Assembly: GCA_030562195.1 (NCBI GenBank)
Contig: JAUJPP010000005.1
Location: 22,121,106-22,185,105, forward strand
Source of the DNA: Nipponacmea schrenckii
Lineage: Eukaryota > Mollusca > Gastropoda > Lottiidae
Direction of reading: 5' to 3'
Length of the DNA: 64,000 nucleotides
Shown here: positions 46,440 to 58,000 of the stretch, in pieces
Layout of the letters: the number at the start of each line of letters is the position of its first letter
Numbering within the stretch: position 1 is the stretch's first letter
Translations under genes and position numbers: made by a program
Notes under the pieces: model-generated
The model's input: the letters and a program-made list of their open reading frames with translations, nothing else
The model's database searches: none
Told to the model about the DNA's origin: nothing

Positions 46440-47790
46440 ATTAAAAATTTTCAAGAATTGTATTTTTAACAATGCAATAACTCATTAAATATTCTCGGTA
46501 GTTTTTTTTGTTTTTTGAATACGGTTGAACCCATGGGTGATATTAAACAATTTCAGCAAATTTGGTCAAAATCAGTAAATAATTGTGACTTGTAGAGTGT
46601 TTACGAGTCCAAAAATCGGATGCGTTTTTTAAGAACAAGGTGAATGATTCATATTAAATATACTTCGATATTTTTGATTTCCAATAGGGTTCATCCTTGG
46701 GTGATAATAAACAATTTCAGCAAGTTTCGTCAAATTCCGTGAAGAATTGTGCCTTGTAGAGTGTTTACGAACGAAAACTCGAATTGCAACAATTCACATT
46801 TAATATATTATTATTTCAATATTCTTAATTTTCATTAGGACTAATCATTGGATGATAACAAATACTCGTGCCAAGTTTCATCAAATCTATCAAGGATTTT
46901 GCTTTTTAGAGTGTTTACGAGTTAAAAATTGAACGCGTTACAAATACAAGGGAAATTTCGATTTATCTGATTTTCAATAGGGTTCATCCTTTTGTGATAA
47001 CAAAACTCAAAATGCCAAGTTTCCTGAAAATCTATCAAGAATTGTGCTTTCTAGAGTGTTTACTAGCCAATAATCTAACGCGTTTTGAAGAACAAGGGCA
47101 AATAATCATATTACATGTAAATATATTTAATTATTTTTGATAGGGTTTATCTTTGGGTGATAAACAATTTGAAGCAAGTTTCAATCGAAGGCGTTTTTAA
47201 GAACAAGGGCAATAATTCATATTTAATACATTTTTATATTCATAATTTTCAATAGGGCTCAGCAATGGGTAATAAGAAATTCTCTTGCCAGGTTTCATCA
47301 AAATCCATCAAGAATTGTGCTTTCTAGAGTTTTTACGAGCTAAAAATTGAACACATTTTCAAATACAAAGGCAATAACTGATACTTAATATTTTTCGATT
47401 TATCTGATTTTCAAAATGCTCATGCCAAGTTTCATCAAGATACGTCAAGAATTGTGCTTTCTATCTAGAGTGTTGACGAGTTTAAATTGAATGCGTTTTC
47501 AAGAACATGGGCAATAACTCATACTAAATATTTTTCGATGATTTTCAATAGGGAACATCCTTGCGTTATAATACACTCTCAAACCAAGTTTTATCAAAAT
47601 CCATCAAGAATTGCACCTTGTAGAGTGCTGACGTGCATTTCAAGATCAAGGGTAATAACTCATACTAAATATTTGTAGATTTCGCTGATTTTAAATAGGG
47701 TTCATACTTGGGTGATTACGAACACTTACACAAAGTTACATTTAAATCCGTCAAGAATTGTACCTTCTAGAGTTTGTACAAGCAATGGTG
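46440..47790 (+). repeat. Satellite of about 150-bp units
   Basis: About nine diverged units share CAAGTTTCATCAAAATCCAT, CAAGAATTGTGC(T/C)T, TAGAGTGTTTACGAG and TTTTCAATAGGGTTCATCCT. No coding frame. The core AAGAATTGT...TAGAGTG also occurs in the transposon at 62.8-63.8 kb, which suggests a common origin. Confidence 0.7.
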
Positions 47791-48172
47791 AACATGGATG
47801 ATGACAATATACGCTCCAAATAATTAACATGGGTTCAATACTTTGTTGATTTAAACAATATTTTATTAATAATAAGTACAATATAATATACAAAGGCAAT
47901 TGAAAAGAGGATACAAAGACAAGCCTGTACAGGCTTATATAAGTTTGCTTCCTCGGGAGAATATGTACAAAAGAATTATGGTGAAAATTTTTATATAAAT
48001 AAATAAATTATATTTACAATGAAAATTACAGTTATAAATTCAAGTGAGCTGCATTATAGTTGGACAGAGAGAATGTTAAAGGTACAGGGGAAAATAAATA
48101 AATAAATAAATTAAGTAAGAACAAGAGGTGAAAAAAAAAAAAATTGATAGATTCCATTCCTAGTGTTTGATT

Positions 48173-48612
48173 TCATAGGTCAAAACGTCTTGTAGATTTT
48201 ATAAACGTATAGACAATATCAAATATCTTTGAATTTTCTGAATAGGATAGATCGGGGCTCCCATTGAGAAGGCAGAAAGTATTTTGGAAATGGAGAGGAA
48301 GGGTATGGATAGTAATAGACCGAAGGTTGGAGAAGTTAGGACACCAGAGTAAGAAATGTTCGGTTGTTTCAAGGTCGCAGTTACATGAGCATTGAGGGTT
48401 ATCATTAACATGCATCATAAATGTATGGAAGTTCAGATCACTTTTGTTATTGCGTAATTTACACAGAATAATTTGTAGTTTACGTTCGCAATAGTTAAAT
48501 AGTTTATTGTTAGGTGGGAATAAGCTTCTTTTGAGAGATAATTTGAATTTGGATAGAGAAGGTTGTAATTTGATCTAAATCATGCCAGAGTTTAATAGTA
48601 GAGGGGAGGAAA
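48173..48612 (-). pseudogene. ORF2 C-terminus of the CR1-like LINE (downstream of the insertion)
   Basis: Contains STIKLWHDLDQI at the insertion side, then HVNDNPQCSCNCDLETTEHF and LLWCPNFSNLRS, the Cys/His motif that closes the ORF2 of many LINEs. It ends at the stop at 48,173. Confidence 0.65.
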
Positions 48613-49751
48613 CAAGAGCGTAGCGTGACCATTTTGACTGGGGGGGGTGTAACGCCTAAGTTTTACCGACGAACACGTGTAACGTCAAAGTTTTACCGAC
48701 GAACACGTGTTCTTCCCGGGGCAAAAATAACTTACTCGCACTTTTAAGTATATACATTATACACGAACGAAATCCATCGTTAAAGCAAATCCTAAACCCT
48801 AGAAAACCATATCAATCAGGGGTGTATCTAGAATATGCCTGAGAGGGGGGACTGAAAGGTGATTTTTCCAAGGCAAGCCTGCAGGCCAAAGGCCTTCGTA
48901 TTCGGCCCTTGCAGTGGCGGGGGGTTCGGGGGTCCTTCCCCGGAAAATTTTACATACTTGGAAACCCGGAGAATACATCTGACGCGATTTTGGAAGTCTT
49001 TTCCACTGGTCCAAATTATCAATTTTCATCGGAAAACCATATGTTTTCTATGTCCTTTTTCGACCTATTCTGCGTTTTACCGACAGGGGGGGGGGGGGGG
49101 GGGGGGTCGGGTGCTCTCCCCCTGAAAATTTTCGTCGGACAACCATATGTTTTATACAGCCTTTTTCGACCTGTCAGCCAATCGGTTTTACTGAAGGCTC
49201 TATTTCCCATCCATGACCGTCTATTATCGACCGATTCCGCGTTTTATCGACAATTTTAGTAAAAATCACTTTAATGTAGACGAACGGTTTACCGATAACA
49301 TCTTAAGAGACACAAGGTTTTCACTCTTTCGGTTAACAAATCGGTTTTACCGACGGCTCCATCTATGACCTTCTTCTATCGGCCAATTCCGCGTTTTACC
49401 GACGAATTCAAATAACGAACAGCTTACCAATAACAATCGGTTTTACCGAAGACTCCAGTCATAACCAACTTATACCGACCGATTCCGGTAGTTTCAGTAA
49501 AAAAAAAATACTTTTAATGTTGACAGTTTACTGATAAAATCATAACCAACACAAGGTTTTTACTTTTTAGGTTAATTGGTTTTACCGACGGTCCCACCTT
49601 GCCGTCTTTTATCGACCGATCATAACCAACACAATGTTTTGACTTTTTAGGTTAATTAATCGGTTTAATCGATCGATTCCGCGTTTTACCGACGGTTCCA
49701 TCCATGACCCCCCTTTTTGCCGACCGATTCCGCGTTTTACCGACGCCCCTG
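48613..49751. mobile_element. Non-autonomous hAT-type element with 8-bp target duplication
   Basis: The element is 1,139 bp, flanked on both sides by GGAGGAAA (48,605-48,612 and 49,752-49,759). Its ends are CAAGAGCGTAGCG and, inverted, CAGGGGCGTCGG, imperfect inverted termini of the form CA(A/G)(G)(A/G)GCGT usual in hAT relatives, which make 8-bp duplications. Joining the flanks across it restores the LINE reading (KSSFLP with STIKLWHDL), which confirms the boundaries. The interior has no transposase. It is a degenerate array of GCGTTTTACCGACG and CCGACCGATTCCG, plus a G-run near 49,085-49,105. Confidence 0.8.
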
Positions 49752-49759
49752 GGAGGAAA

Positions 49760-51956
49760 GAGGACTTGTAAAGGGAGGTTTTACATCGAACTTGTCTAAT
49801 ACGGTTAGGGTTTCTTAATGAGTAAGAGAGTGATAATGTGTTAGGAACCAGGGAACAGAGATAGGACGGAGCTAAGTTGTGTTTCATTTTGTAAAATGTT
49901 GTTAGTTTATGGAATTGCCTACGAACACAAAGGGATGAATAACCGGTTTCCTTATAAAGAATTTCGTGAGATGTACCTCTAGGAAGACCAGTAATAATTC
50001 GAAGGGCATCAAGATGGAGATCTTCAAGTCGTTTCGATAAATAGTCAGATACATTGTCCCAAACAATATCAGAATAATCAAATATAGATAAAATAAAGAA
50101 CTATAAAGAATAGACAGAGATTTACGAGAGAGGCGATATTTGAGACTTTTGAGGATATTTATCATTTTGGCGGTTTTGTTGATCATAAAGTCAATATGTA
50201 CTTCCCATTTACAATTATTTTGAAGAAATACACCCAAATGTTTATGATTATCAGTGTCATGAAGTTGAGTATTGTTAAAAATAGGAAGAAGTTGAGAAGG
50301 GTTGTTTTTACGACTAAAAGTTAAACATTCTGTTTTTAGTGGGTTAAATTCTACTTTCCATTTTTCGGACCAAGAGTAAATTTGGGCAAGATCATTGTTA
50401 AGTAGTTGAAGATTGGTATCTGGGTTATCAAGAACTAAAAAGAGATAGGTATAAACAGCAAAGAGTCTAAGATTTGAACATACATTTAATGATATATCAT
50501 TTATAAAAATTAAAAACAAGAGGGGACCAAGAACTGACCCCTGGGGTACACCAGAATATATTGATCTATACTTTGAAGTGTGGTTGTTGATCACAACAGC
50601 TTGTTTTCTATCACTTAAATAATTTTTTAACAAATCGAGTACTTCATTTTGAATTCCTACACTTTTTAGTTTTTCTAATAGACCCAAATGCCAAACCCTG
50701 TCAAAGGCACGTTTAATGTCATTAAATATTGCCTTTACCTCATGTCCTTTATCTAAAGAAGATGAAATGTAATCATACTATATGGCACAATTATGTTGGC
50801 GAAATCCAGACTGATATCTATATAAAATATTATTTCAATAAGGAAATTATTAAGATGTTTATACATAACTATTTCAAATACTTTCCCAAGAGATGATAAT
50901 AATGAGATTGGACGATAGTTTTTACAGAGGTTTTTCTCACCTGATTTAAAGATCGGTGTAACATTCGCAACTTTCCATTGAGAAGGAAATACGCATTTAG
51001 CTATTAATATATTGAAAAGTTTTAAAAGTGGGTGGGCAAACGATTTGGAGATTATACGCAAAATAAAGTTGTTGATCCTATCCGGGCCTTGTTTTTTAAT
51101 GATGCTAAGATAAAACAAGTTCCTGATAGGTTAAAACTATGGGTTCGATTGTTGAATTGTTTAAAAATGGTAAAATAGGAGGTAATTCAAGTTCGTTAGT
51201 TGACAATGTTTGTTTGATTAAGTAGTCATTTAGCAGTTCGGCTTTTTCTACATTAGAGTAGGCGATTTGTGTATCATGTATTAAGGGGGGAATAGATGAT
51301 GACAAACTACCTTGTTTTATTGAAAAGGTACGAATTAGTTTCCACCAATCACGGTCATGGAATGAAGTATTAATTTTGGTGTCCAAATTTTCATAATACG
51401 TTTTTTCACTAGTCACGTAGTTTCTATATTTCCTAAATTCTATCCAATCACATTCGCGATTCTTAATTTTAGCATTTTTGTGAATTCTATTTCTACCCTT
51501 CAATCTCCTAATGTAACCATTCATCCAGGGACAGTCACGTGGTCTTATTGTAACGGTTTTGCTTTGTATAGTAGTTGAAATAATTTTACTCAATGTATTT
51601 GTAATCTGAAGAGAAATTTGGTCAATATCATCATTGTTCTTAAAAATTTCATTCCAATCATACTCTAATATTTTATTGTTCAGTTCCTCGCTACTAAAAT
51701 TTTTATAATCCCAAATTTGTCTCTGAAAACATTGGTCTATTTTTGTATTTGGAAAGTGTAAGGTAAGAAGGACAGGATTGTGATCACTCAGACCCGAGAA
51801 GAAAACATCTGTAGAATGGACAAAAGCTGGACATGATACAATGGCTAAATCAAGGAGTGAGTTCTTATCAAGTGTTAATCTGGTAGGTTCAGTAACCAGT
51901 TGAGTTAAATTAAATCTACTAAGAATGTCATGCAATTTCGTGTTAGTTTTAGTCAA
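49760..51956 (-). pseudogene. Endonuclease end and reverse transcriptase of the CR1-like LINE
   Basis: Minus-strand pieces: 51,956-51,105 carries the end of the endonuclease (SGLSDHNPVLLTLHF, the SDH motif) and the linker (DCPWMNGYIRRLKGRNRIHK). 51,118-50,753 carries NYRPISLLSSLGKVFE. 50,687-49,902 carries SGVPQGSVLGPLLFLIFIND and then RLFAVYTYLFLV, where FADDT is expected, so both catalytic aspartates of that box are lost. The element cannot be active. Confidence 0.75.
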
Positions 51957-51961
51957 AAAGT

Positions 51962-52400
51962 CTATGTTGAAGTCTCCAAGTACAATAAGGTTAAAATCAG
52001 GTTGGTCGTTTGCCTGTAGGATGCTAGTTTCGATAAGATTATAGTAATCCTGTAGGCTATTCGGGGGCGATAAAATGTACCTAGTAAAAACTTTTTGTTG
52101 TCTATAAAATGCTCAATCCAAAGAGCTTCCAATGAAGGAATTTCAATATCATATCTTCTATTATAAATAATATTATTATGTAAATAGACAGCTATACCAC
52201 CCCCTCTACCACTAGTTCTGTTCAATAAACAGGGATCTTGATAACCTGTGAGCAAAATAGAATCTGTTTCTACCGAGTCATCTAACCAAGTTTCAGTAAA
52301 GCACAAGATATAGTTTTCAAGCAGTTCAGTAGATATCTAAGCTTAAACCGAAGACTCCTGATATTGAGATGTAAAATTTTAAACTTCGTTTGGCCTGGGT
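51962..52400 (-). pseudogene. Apurinic endonuclease N-terminal part of the CR1-like LINE
   Basis: Reads HLNIRSL in one frame near 52,370, then CFTETWLDD (the E.W motif) and SGRGGGIAVYLHNN in the next, and later LLGTFYRP. These are the signature blocks of APE-type LINE endonucleases. The frame is shifted at least twice. Confidence 0.7.
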
Positions 52401-53139
52401 TTGGAAAAGGAAAAAATAATACCAGAATTAAGTTCACAGTGTACCATTAAGAGTATATAACGCAGCTCTCTATAAATAAGAAAGAAATCACAATAAGTAA
52501 ATACATATTCAAAACAATGCTGAAGAATTTTGAATAAATTTCTCCATTATCGATGCCAACAATGTCGTAAGACATTTATTATAGAAATGACAAATCATAA
52601 GACACTCATTTCTGTCCAATGAATTACTGACAATTAATACACAGCTTAGTTAATTAATAAGTGGTAATATAGATTTGCATGCGTAGGCGATCTTTGAGGC
52701 CTGTCTATATAGAAACTAAAACTAACGTTTTCAACATACCTGGACAATTTTTCAAATTCATGCAGAGGACATGACTACTGATCGAATAACTCTCTGCATT
52801 GTCGATTGTCCGCTGTATGTAGACAAATCTATTCCGAGATCAGCCTCAAAAATCAAAGATATGCAAAAGTTAAATGGTATGAAGACAAAAGTTCAGGAAA
52901 GGGGACAGACACATTAAAACAGTAAAATAGAAATTAATATATAGAACAAAAGATGATGACCTTGTGGAGCACTATGTTTAGTTTATAGTTATTGTTAGGG
53001 AGAGATGTGAACAAAAGATTCGCTTGCTTTATGACTTAATTTCGACGATCGGGTATTACGAATGGCAGGATCTTTCAGAGTGGACTTATTCATAAGTGAT
53101 TTAAAATCACTGTTCGTTTTAATCAAAACAACCTTATTG

Positions 53140-53904
53140 TCAAGCGTTTTCACAAAAATAATTCCATCTCTTATCCAAAGATCTCTCTAATTTTTTCTCC
53201 CAACAAAGTTTTCGTACTCTAAATGCTAATTCTGCTCTTGCCTTGGTGAGATCGTCATTGATAGAGACTTGGTGGCATTTGAAAATCTCAGGCATTGGAG
53301 ATTGTTTGATGTCCTGAAGTTTCTTTGCATTTGAAACAAAATTGCGTTTAAAAGAATACCCCTTGAAACGAACAATTATTATGGGTCGTGGTTTTTGGAC
53401 TTTGTCATATTTCTCAGGCGGTCCAACTCTGTGGCTCCTATTGATGTCAGCGGAGTTGATTTCAACACCCAGGTGACGTCCCACAGTAACAATAATGTCG
53501 TCTGTCGATTCCTGTTCAGATTCTACAATTCCAGATATTCTAATACAGTCCCTCCGTCCGTACTGCGCTAGTTCGTCTAATTTGTCATTGACAGTTTCTA
53601 ATTCGTGTGACTTACTTGCAACTTCATTTTCCAATTCAGAAATGCGGTCCTGCAGGCAACGTACGAGATCTATAATTTTGGGTTCAATTCGAGAGGCTAC
53701 CGCGTCAGCTAGGGTATTGATTACAGCCTGACTTTTATAAGTTGTTCGACGAACTCACCATTATTATGCGACATGACAGTTTCGTTCGATTCAAAGCACT
53801 CAGTTTCACTCTAACTATTTCCGTGATCACCTTTAGACTTTTTGAGTTCCTGTTGATCTTGGTTAGCAGTAAAAGATAGGATGCGCTTCTTTAATCCATC
53901 CATG
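53140..53904 (-). pseudogene. ORF1 of the CR1-like LINE
   Basis: The main piece (53,634-53,140, 164 codons) reads like the L1/CR1-type ORF1 core: a coiled-coil start (ELETVNDKLDELAQYGRRDC), then an RRM-like part with IRISGIVESEQESTDDIIV, NRSHRVGPPEK and RPIIIVRFKGYSFKRNFVSN. Upstream, after stops, an ATG at about 53,904 starts MDGLKKRILSFTANQDQQEL, probably the original N-terminus. Confidence 0.65.
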
Positions 53905-53990
53905 GATCATCTCACAGTGGTTCATATACACAAAATATTTTAGCATAAACGACACGCGGCTTTAATGTTAATAGACAAGGTTACCAGTCA

Positions 53991-55060
53991 CAACATGAAT
54001 CGAGGATAGCTCACCTGTCCGTGATTACATTTGTTACAACAGTTCACCAACACCTGGGAATATCTTCAAAATAATGAAATTAAATGTTTAAAAACAGCAT
54101 TTTAACTCACAAGTATTGTCATCCTTGATTAAACTAGTTCCAAGTATATTATTTTCCAAAAATGAAAAAAAAAAAAAGAAAAATGAAGCCGATAACTGAT
54201 TGAATCGAATCCAGGAAAGAAATTCATGTCTATGTTTTGCGGGGTTCTATAGCACAATTTCGATTGGAGTGTGAAGTCCAATGACCTTGAACAAGTAAAC
54301 TTCACTTATAATTCCAGTCCACCCAGGTAATTGGCTACGGATAATCCGGGAAAGATCAATCTTAAGAGGTTTGGCCAAGTAGAAAGGATCCATATTCCGG
54401 CGGACTTGTGTAGGATACCTTAATACCTAAGCCTAGTAAAGTATAGGCCAGATGTTTCTTTTAAAAGAGGTGAAATCTTAATAAATTTTTGAAAAAATAA
54501 ACTTTTATTTCAATTAAACTATATATAAAAAATAATAGCTTTTGAATATCTTATATAATAAAACATAAAAATAGTAAAGACATAAAAATCAGACCACATT
54601 GATTTCTTCGTCGTTTAGGATCTTTGTTAAAAATTTTACAAATTGCACATATTTTAGATTAAATTATTGATGAAGAGATATAATTCATATAATTTATTGG
54701 TATATACTACAAAACCCGTAAGAAACGTGCTCAACATTGTATAGTGTAAGGAAAAAATTTTAATAATTTCAAGCCTATAGGAGCTTTTTGAAATTTTTTG
54801 AATGTTTTTTTTTATCATGTGAATCTTTCAGTTTAATACAATTTGTTTCCCAAGATATAGATCCGGTGGTTTATTAATAATTATGTATTGTTATGTAGTT
54901 GAGACACCAGCCCTGCGATCAGTTATTCGTTTGTTTTTTATGAAACAATATTTTAAAAAGCGCTTTGGTGAGCTATACTCAGTAGAGAAATGCATAGAGC
55001 ATTTAAATTATGTAAATGATCGCAGAGCTGAGTATGTTGTGTTATAAATATAAGGCGTAT
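53991..55060. repeat. 3' flank of the tandem duplication unit (copy C side)
   Basis: From about 54,180 (AAGCCGATAACTGATTGAAT) to the stop codon of copy C the sequence matches the flanks of copies A and B in order but with more differences (ACTTTTATTTCAAT, GATATAGATCCGGTGGT, GCGCAGAGCTGAGTATGTTG-like). About 200 bp before 54,180 show nothing I recognise. Confidence 0.55.
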
Positions 55061-58000
55061 TTAGGGTGATAATCGTTTCGCAAGGGAATCGTCGATGGCA
55101 ATGGGAAGCCCCATGTTGATGGCTACACTGATTTTGCTCTGGACAGTGTAATACATTGCATACATGTCAAAGAAATCCCGACTATTCATGGCGTAATGTA
55201 GCCCTGTTTCAAACATCTCCATGGCTTTTGAAACACTATTTCTGAAAGAAAGAAAAAATCTGTCATAAAACAGTTAATCAAAGATTAAAACACTTGTCAG
55301 CAGGTGTCAAAGATGAATCATTTTAAACAAAAAGGAGAAGTCCGATCTGGGTCCGAACAATGTTGATTTACCTTTCTATTTGCATGTAGCCCATTTTCTC
55401 ATAAGCTTTGACACAGGAAGGGTCGATCTTAAGAGCTTTCTCAAAGCTTTCTAAAGCTGTAATTTTTCTATCCACCATTAGATACATGTCACTGAAATAT
55501 CCAAAAACAATCATAAAAAGACCTATTGAAATAAAGAAATATATAGTTTTATTCAACGAGGTCCGAATCATTTACAAAAGATTTTTAAGTTACTCTTAAG
55601 TCGTCTCTACGGCCGACAATCCGCCCCTTTTCTCTAAAATCTTGATCAATAAAAACAAAGTAAGAGAACTTACGCTTTATGGGTGAGTATCTGCCCGATA
55701 TGAGGACTTAACTTATGAGCAAAATCAAAATGTTCTTCAGCCTCCTGATAATTGTGTCTGTTAGTCATCACCTAGAGTATAAATTATATAAGTAAAATGG
55801 CCAGTTCATTATGTTAGTCATCACCTAGAGTATTAATAATTAATAAAGGTCAGTTCATTATATTAGTCATCACCTAGAGTATAAATAATAAATAAAGGTC
55901 AGTTCATTCTGTTAGTCATCACCTAGAGTATAGATTATATAAATAATGGCCAATTCGTTATGTTAGACATCACATAGAGCATTAATTATAAATAAAGGTC
56001 AGTTCATTATGTTAGTCATCACCTAGAGTATTAATAATAAATAAAGGTCAGTTCATTCTGTTAGACATCACATAGAGTATTAATAATAAATAAGGTCAGT
56101 TTATTAATAATAAATAAGGTCAGTTCATTATGTTAGTCATCACCTAGAGTATTAATAATAATTAAAGGTCAGTTCATTATGTTTTGTCAGTTCATTATGT
56201 TAGTCATCACCTAGAGTATTAATAATAAATAAAGGTCAGTTCATTCTGTTAGACATCACATAGAGTATTAATAATAAATAAGGTCAGTTCATTATGTTAG
56301 ACATCACCTAGAGTATTAATAATAAATAAAGGTCAGTTCATTCTGTTAGACATCACCTAGAGTATTAATAATAAATAAAGGTCACTTCATTATGTTAGAC
56401 ATCACCTAGAGTATAAATAATAAATAAAGGTCAGTTCATTATGTTAGACATCACCTAGAGTATAAATAATAAATAAAGGTCAGTTCATTATGTAAGTCAT
56501 CACCTAGAGTATAATAATAAATAAAAAGGGCAGTTCATTATGTAAGTTATCAAGTTATCACCTAGAGTATTAAAAATAAATAAAGGTCAGTTCATTCTGT
56601 TAGTCATCACATAGAGTATTAATAATAATAAAGGTCAGTTCATTATGTTAGTCATCACCTAGAGTATTAATAATAAATAAGATCAGTTCATTATGTTAGT
56701 CATCACCTAGAGTATTAATAATAAATAAAGGTCAGTTCATTATGTTAGTCATCACCTAGAGTATTAATAATAAATAAGGTCAGTTCATTATGTTAGTCAT
56801 CACCTAGAGTATAAATAATAAATAAAGGTCAGTTCATTATGTAAGTCATCACCTAGAGTATTAATAATAAATAAAGGTCAGTTCATTATGTAAGTCATCA
56901 CCTAGAGTATTAATAATAAATAAAGGTCAGTTCATTCTGTTAGTCATCACCTAGAGTATTAATAATAAATAAAGGTCAGTTCATTCTGTTAGACATCGCA
57001 TAAAAAAGTATAAATAATAAATAAAGGTCATTTCTTTTTGTTAGTCATCACCTAGAGTATAAATAATAAATAAAGGTCAGTTCTTTTTGTTAGTCATCAC
57101 CTAGAGTATTAATAATAAATAAAGGTCAGTTCATTCTGTTAGTCATCACCTAGAGTATTAATAAAAAATAAAGGTCAGTTCATTCTGTTAGTCATCACCT
57201 AGAGTATTAATAATACATAAAGGTCAGTTCATTCTGTTAGACATCACCTAGAGTATAAATAATAAATAAAGGTCAGTTCTTTTTGTTAGTCATCACCTAG
57301 AGTATATATAATAAATAAAGGTCAGTTCATTCTGTTAGTCATCACCTAGAGTATTAATAATAAATAAAGGTCAGTTCATTATGTTAGTCATCACCTAGAG
57401 TATTAATAATAAATAAGATCAGTTCATTATGTTAGTCATCACCTAGAGTATTAATAATAAATAAAGGTCAGTTCATTATGTTAGTCATCACCTAGAGTAT
57501 TAATAATAAATAAGGTCAGTTCATTATGTTAGTCATCACCTAGAGTATAAATAATAAATAAAAGGTCAGTTCATTATGTAAGTCATCACCTAGAGTATTA
57601 ATAATAAATAAAGGTCAGTTCATTATGTAAGTCATCACCTAGAGTATCAATAATAAATAAAGGTCAGTTCATTCTGTTAGTCATCACCTAGAGTATTAAT
57701 AATAAATAAAGGTCAGTTCATTCTGTTAGACATCACATAGAGTATTAATAATAAATAAAAGCCAGTTCATTCTGTTAGACATCGCATAAAAAAGTATAAA
57801 TAATAAATAAAGGTCATTTATTTTTGTTAGTCATCACCTAGAGTATAAATAATAAATAAAGGTCAGTTCTTTTTGTTAGTCATCACCTAGAGTATTAATA
57901 ATAAATAAAGGTCAGTTCATTCTGTTAGTCATCACCTAGAGTATTAATAAAAAATAAAGGTCAGTTCATTCTGTTAGTCATCACCTAGAGTTTTAATAAT

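Larger units (their letters stand above)
47845..53990 (-). mobile_element. CR1/L2-like LINE, decayed and split by a later insertion
   Basis: On the minus strand the order from 5' to 3' is: broken ORF1 (about 53,904-53,140), apurinic endonuclease (about 52,400-51,700), linker and reverse transcriptase (about 51,700-49,770), a hAT-type insertion, the ORF2 C-terminus (48,612-48,173) and a 3' end with AATAAAATATTG near 47,860. Frameshifts divide ORF2 into at least four pieces, so it is an old copy. Ends were placed by the extent of recognisable sequence. Confidence 0.75.

Noticed and set aside
48799..49259. Several overlapping frames on both strands with Gly/Pro runs
   Set aside because: They lie within the repeat-filled hAT-type element and arise from the G-run and the ACCGACG array.
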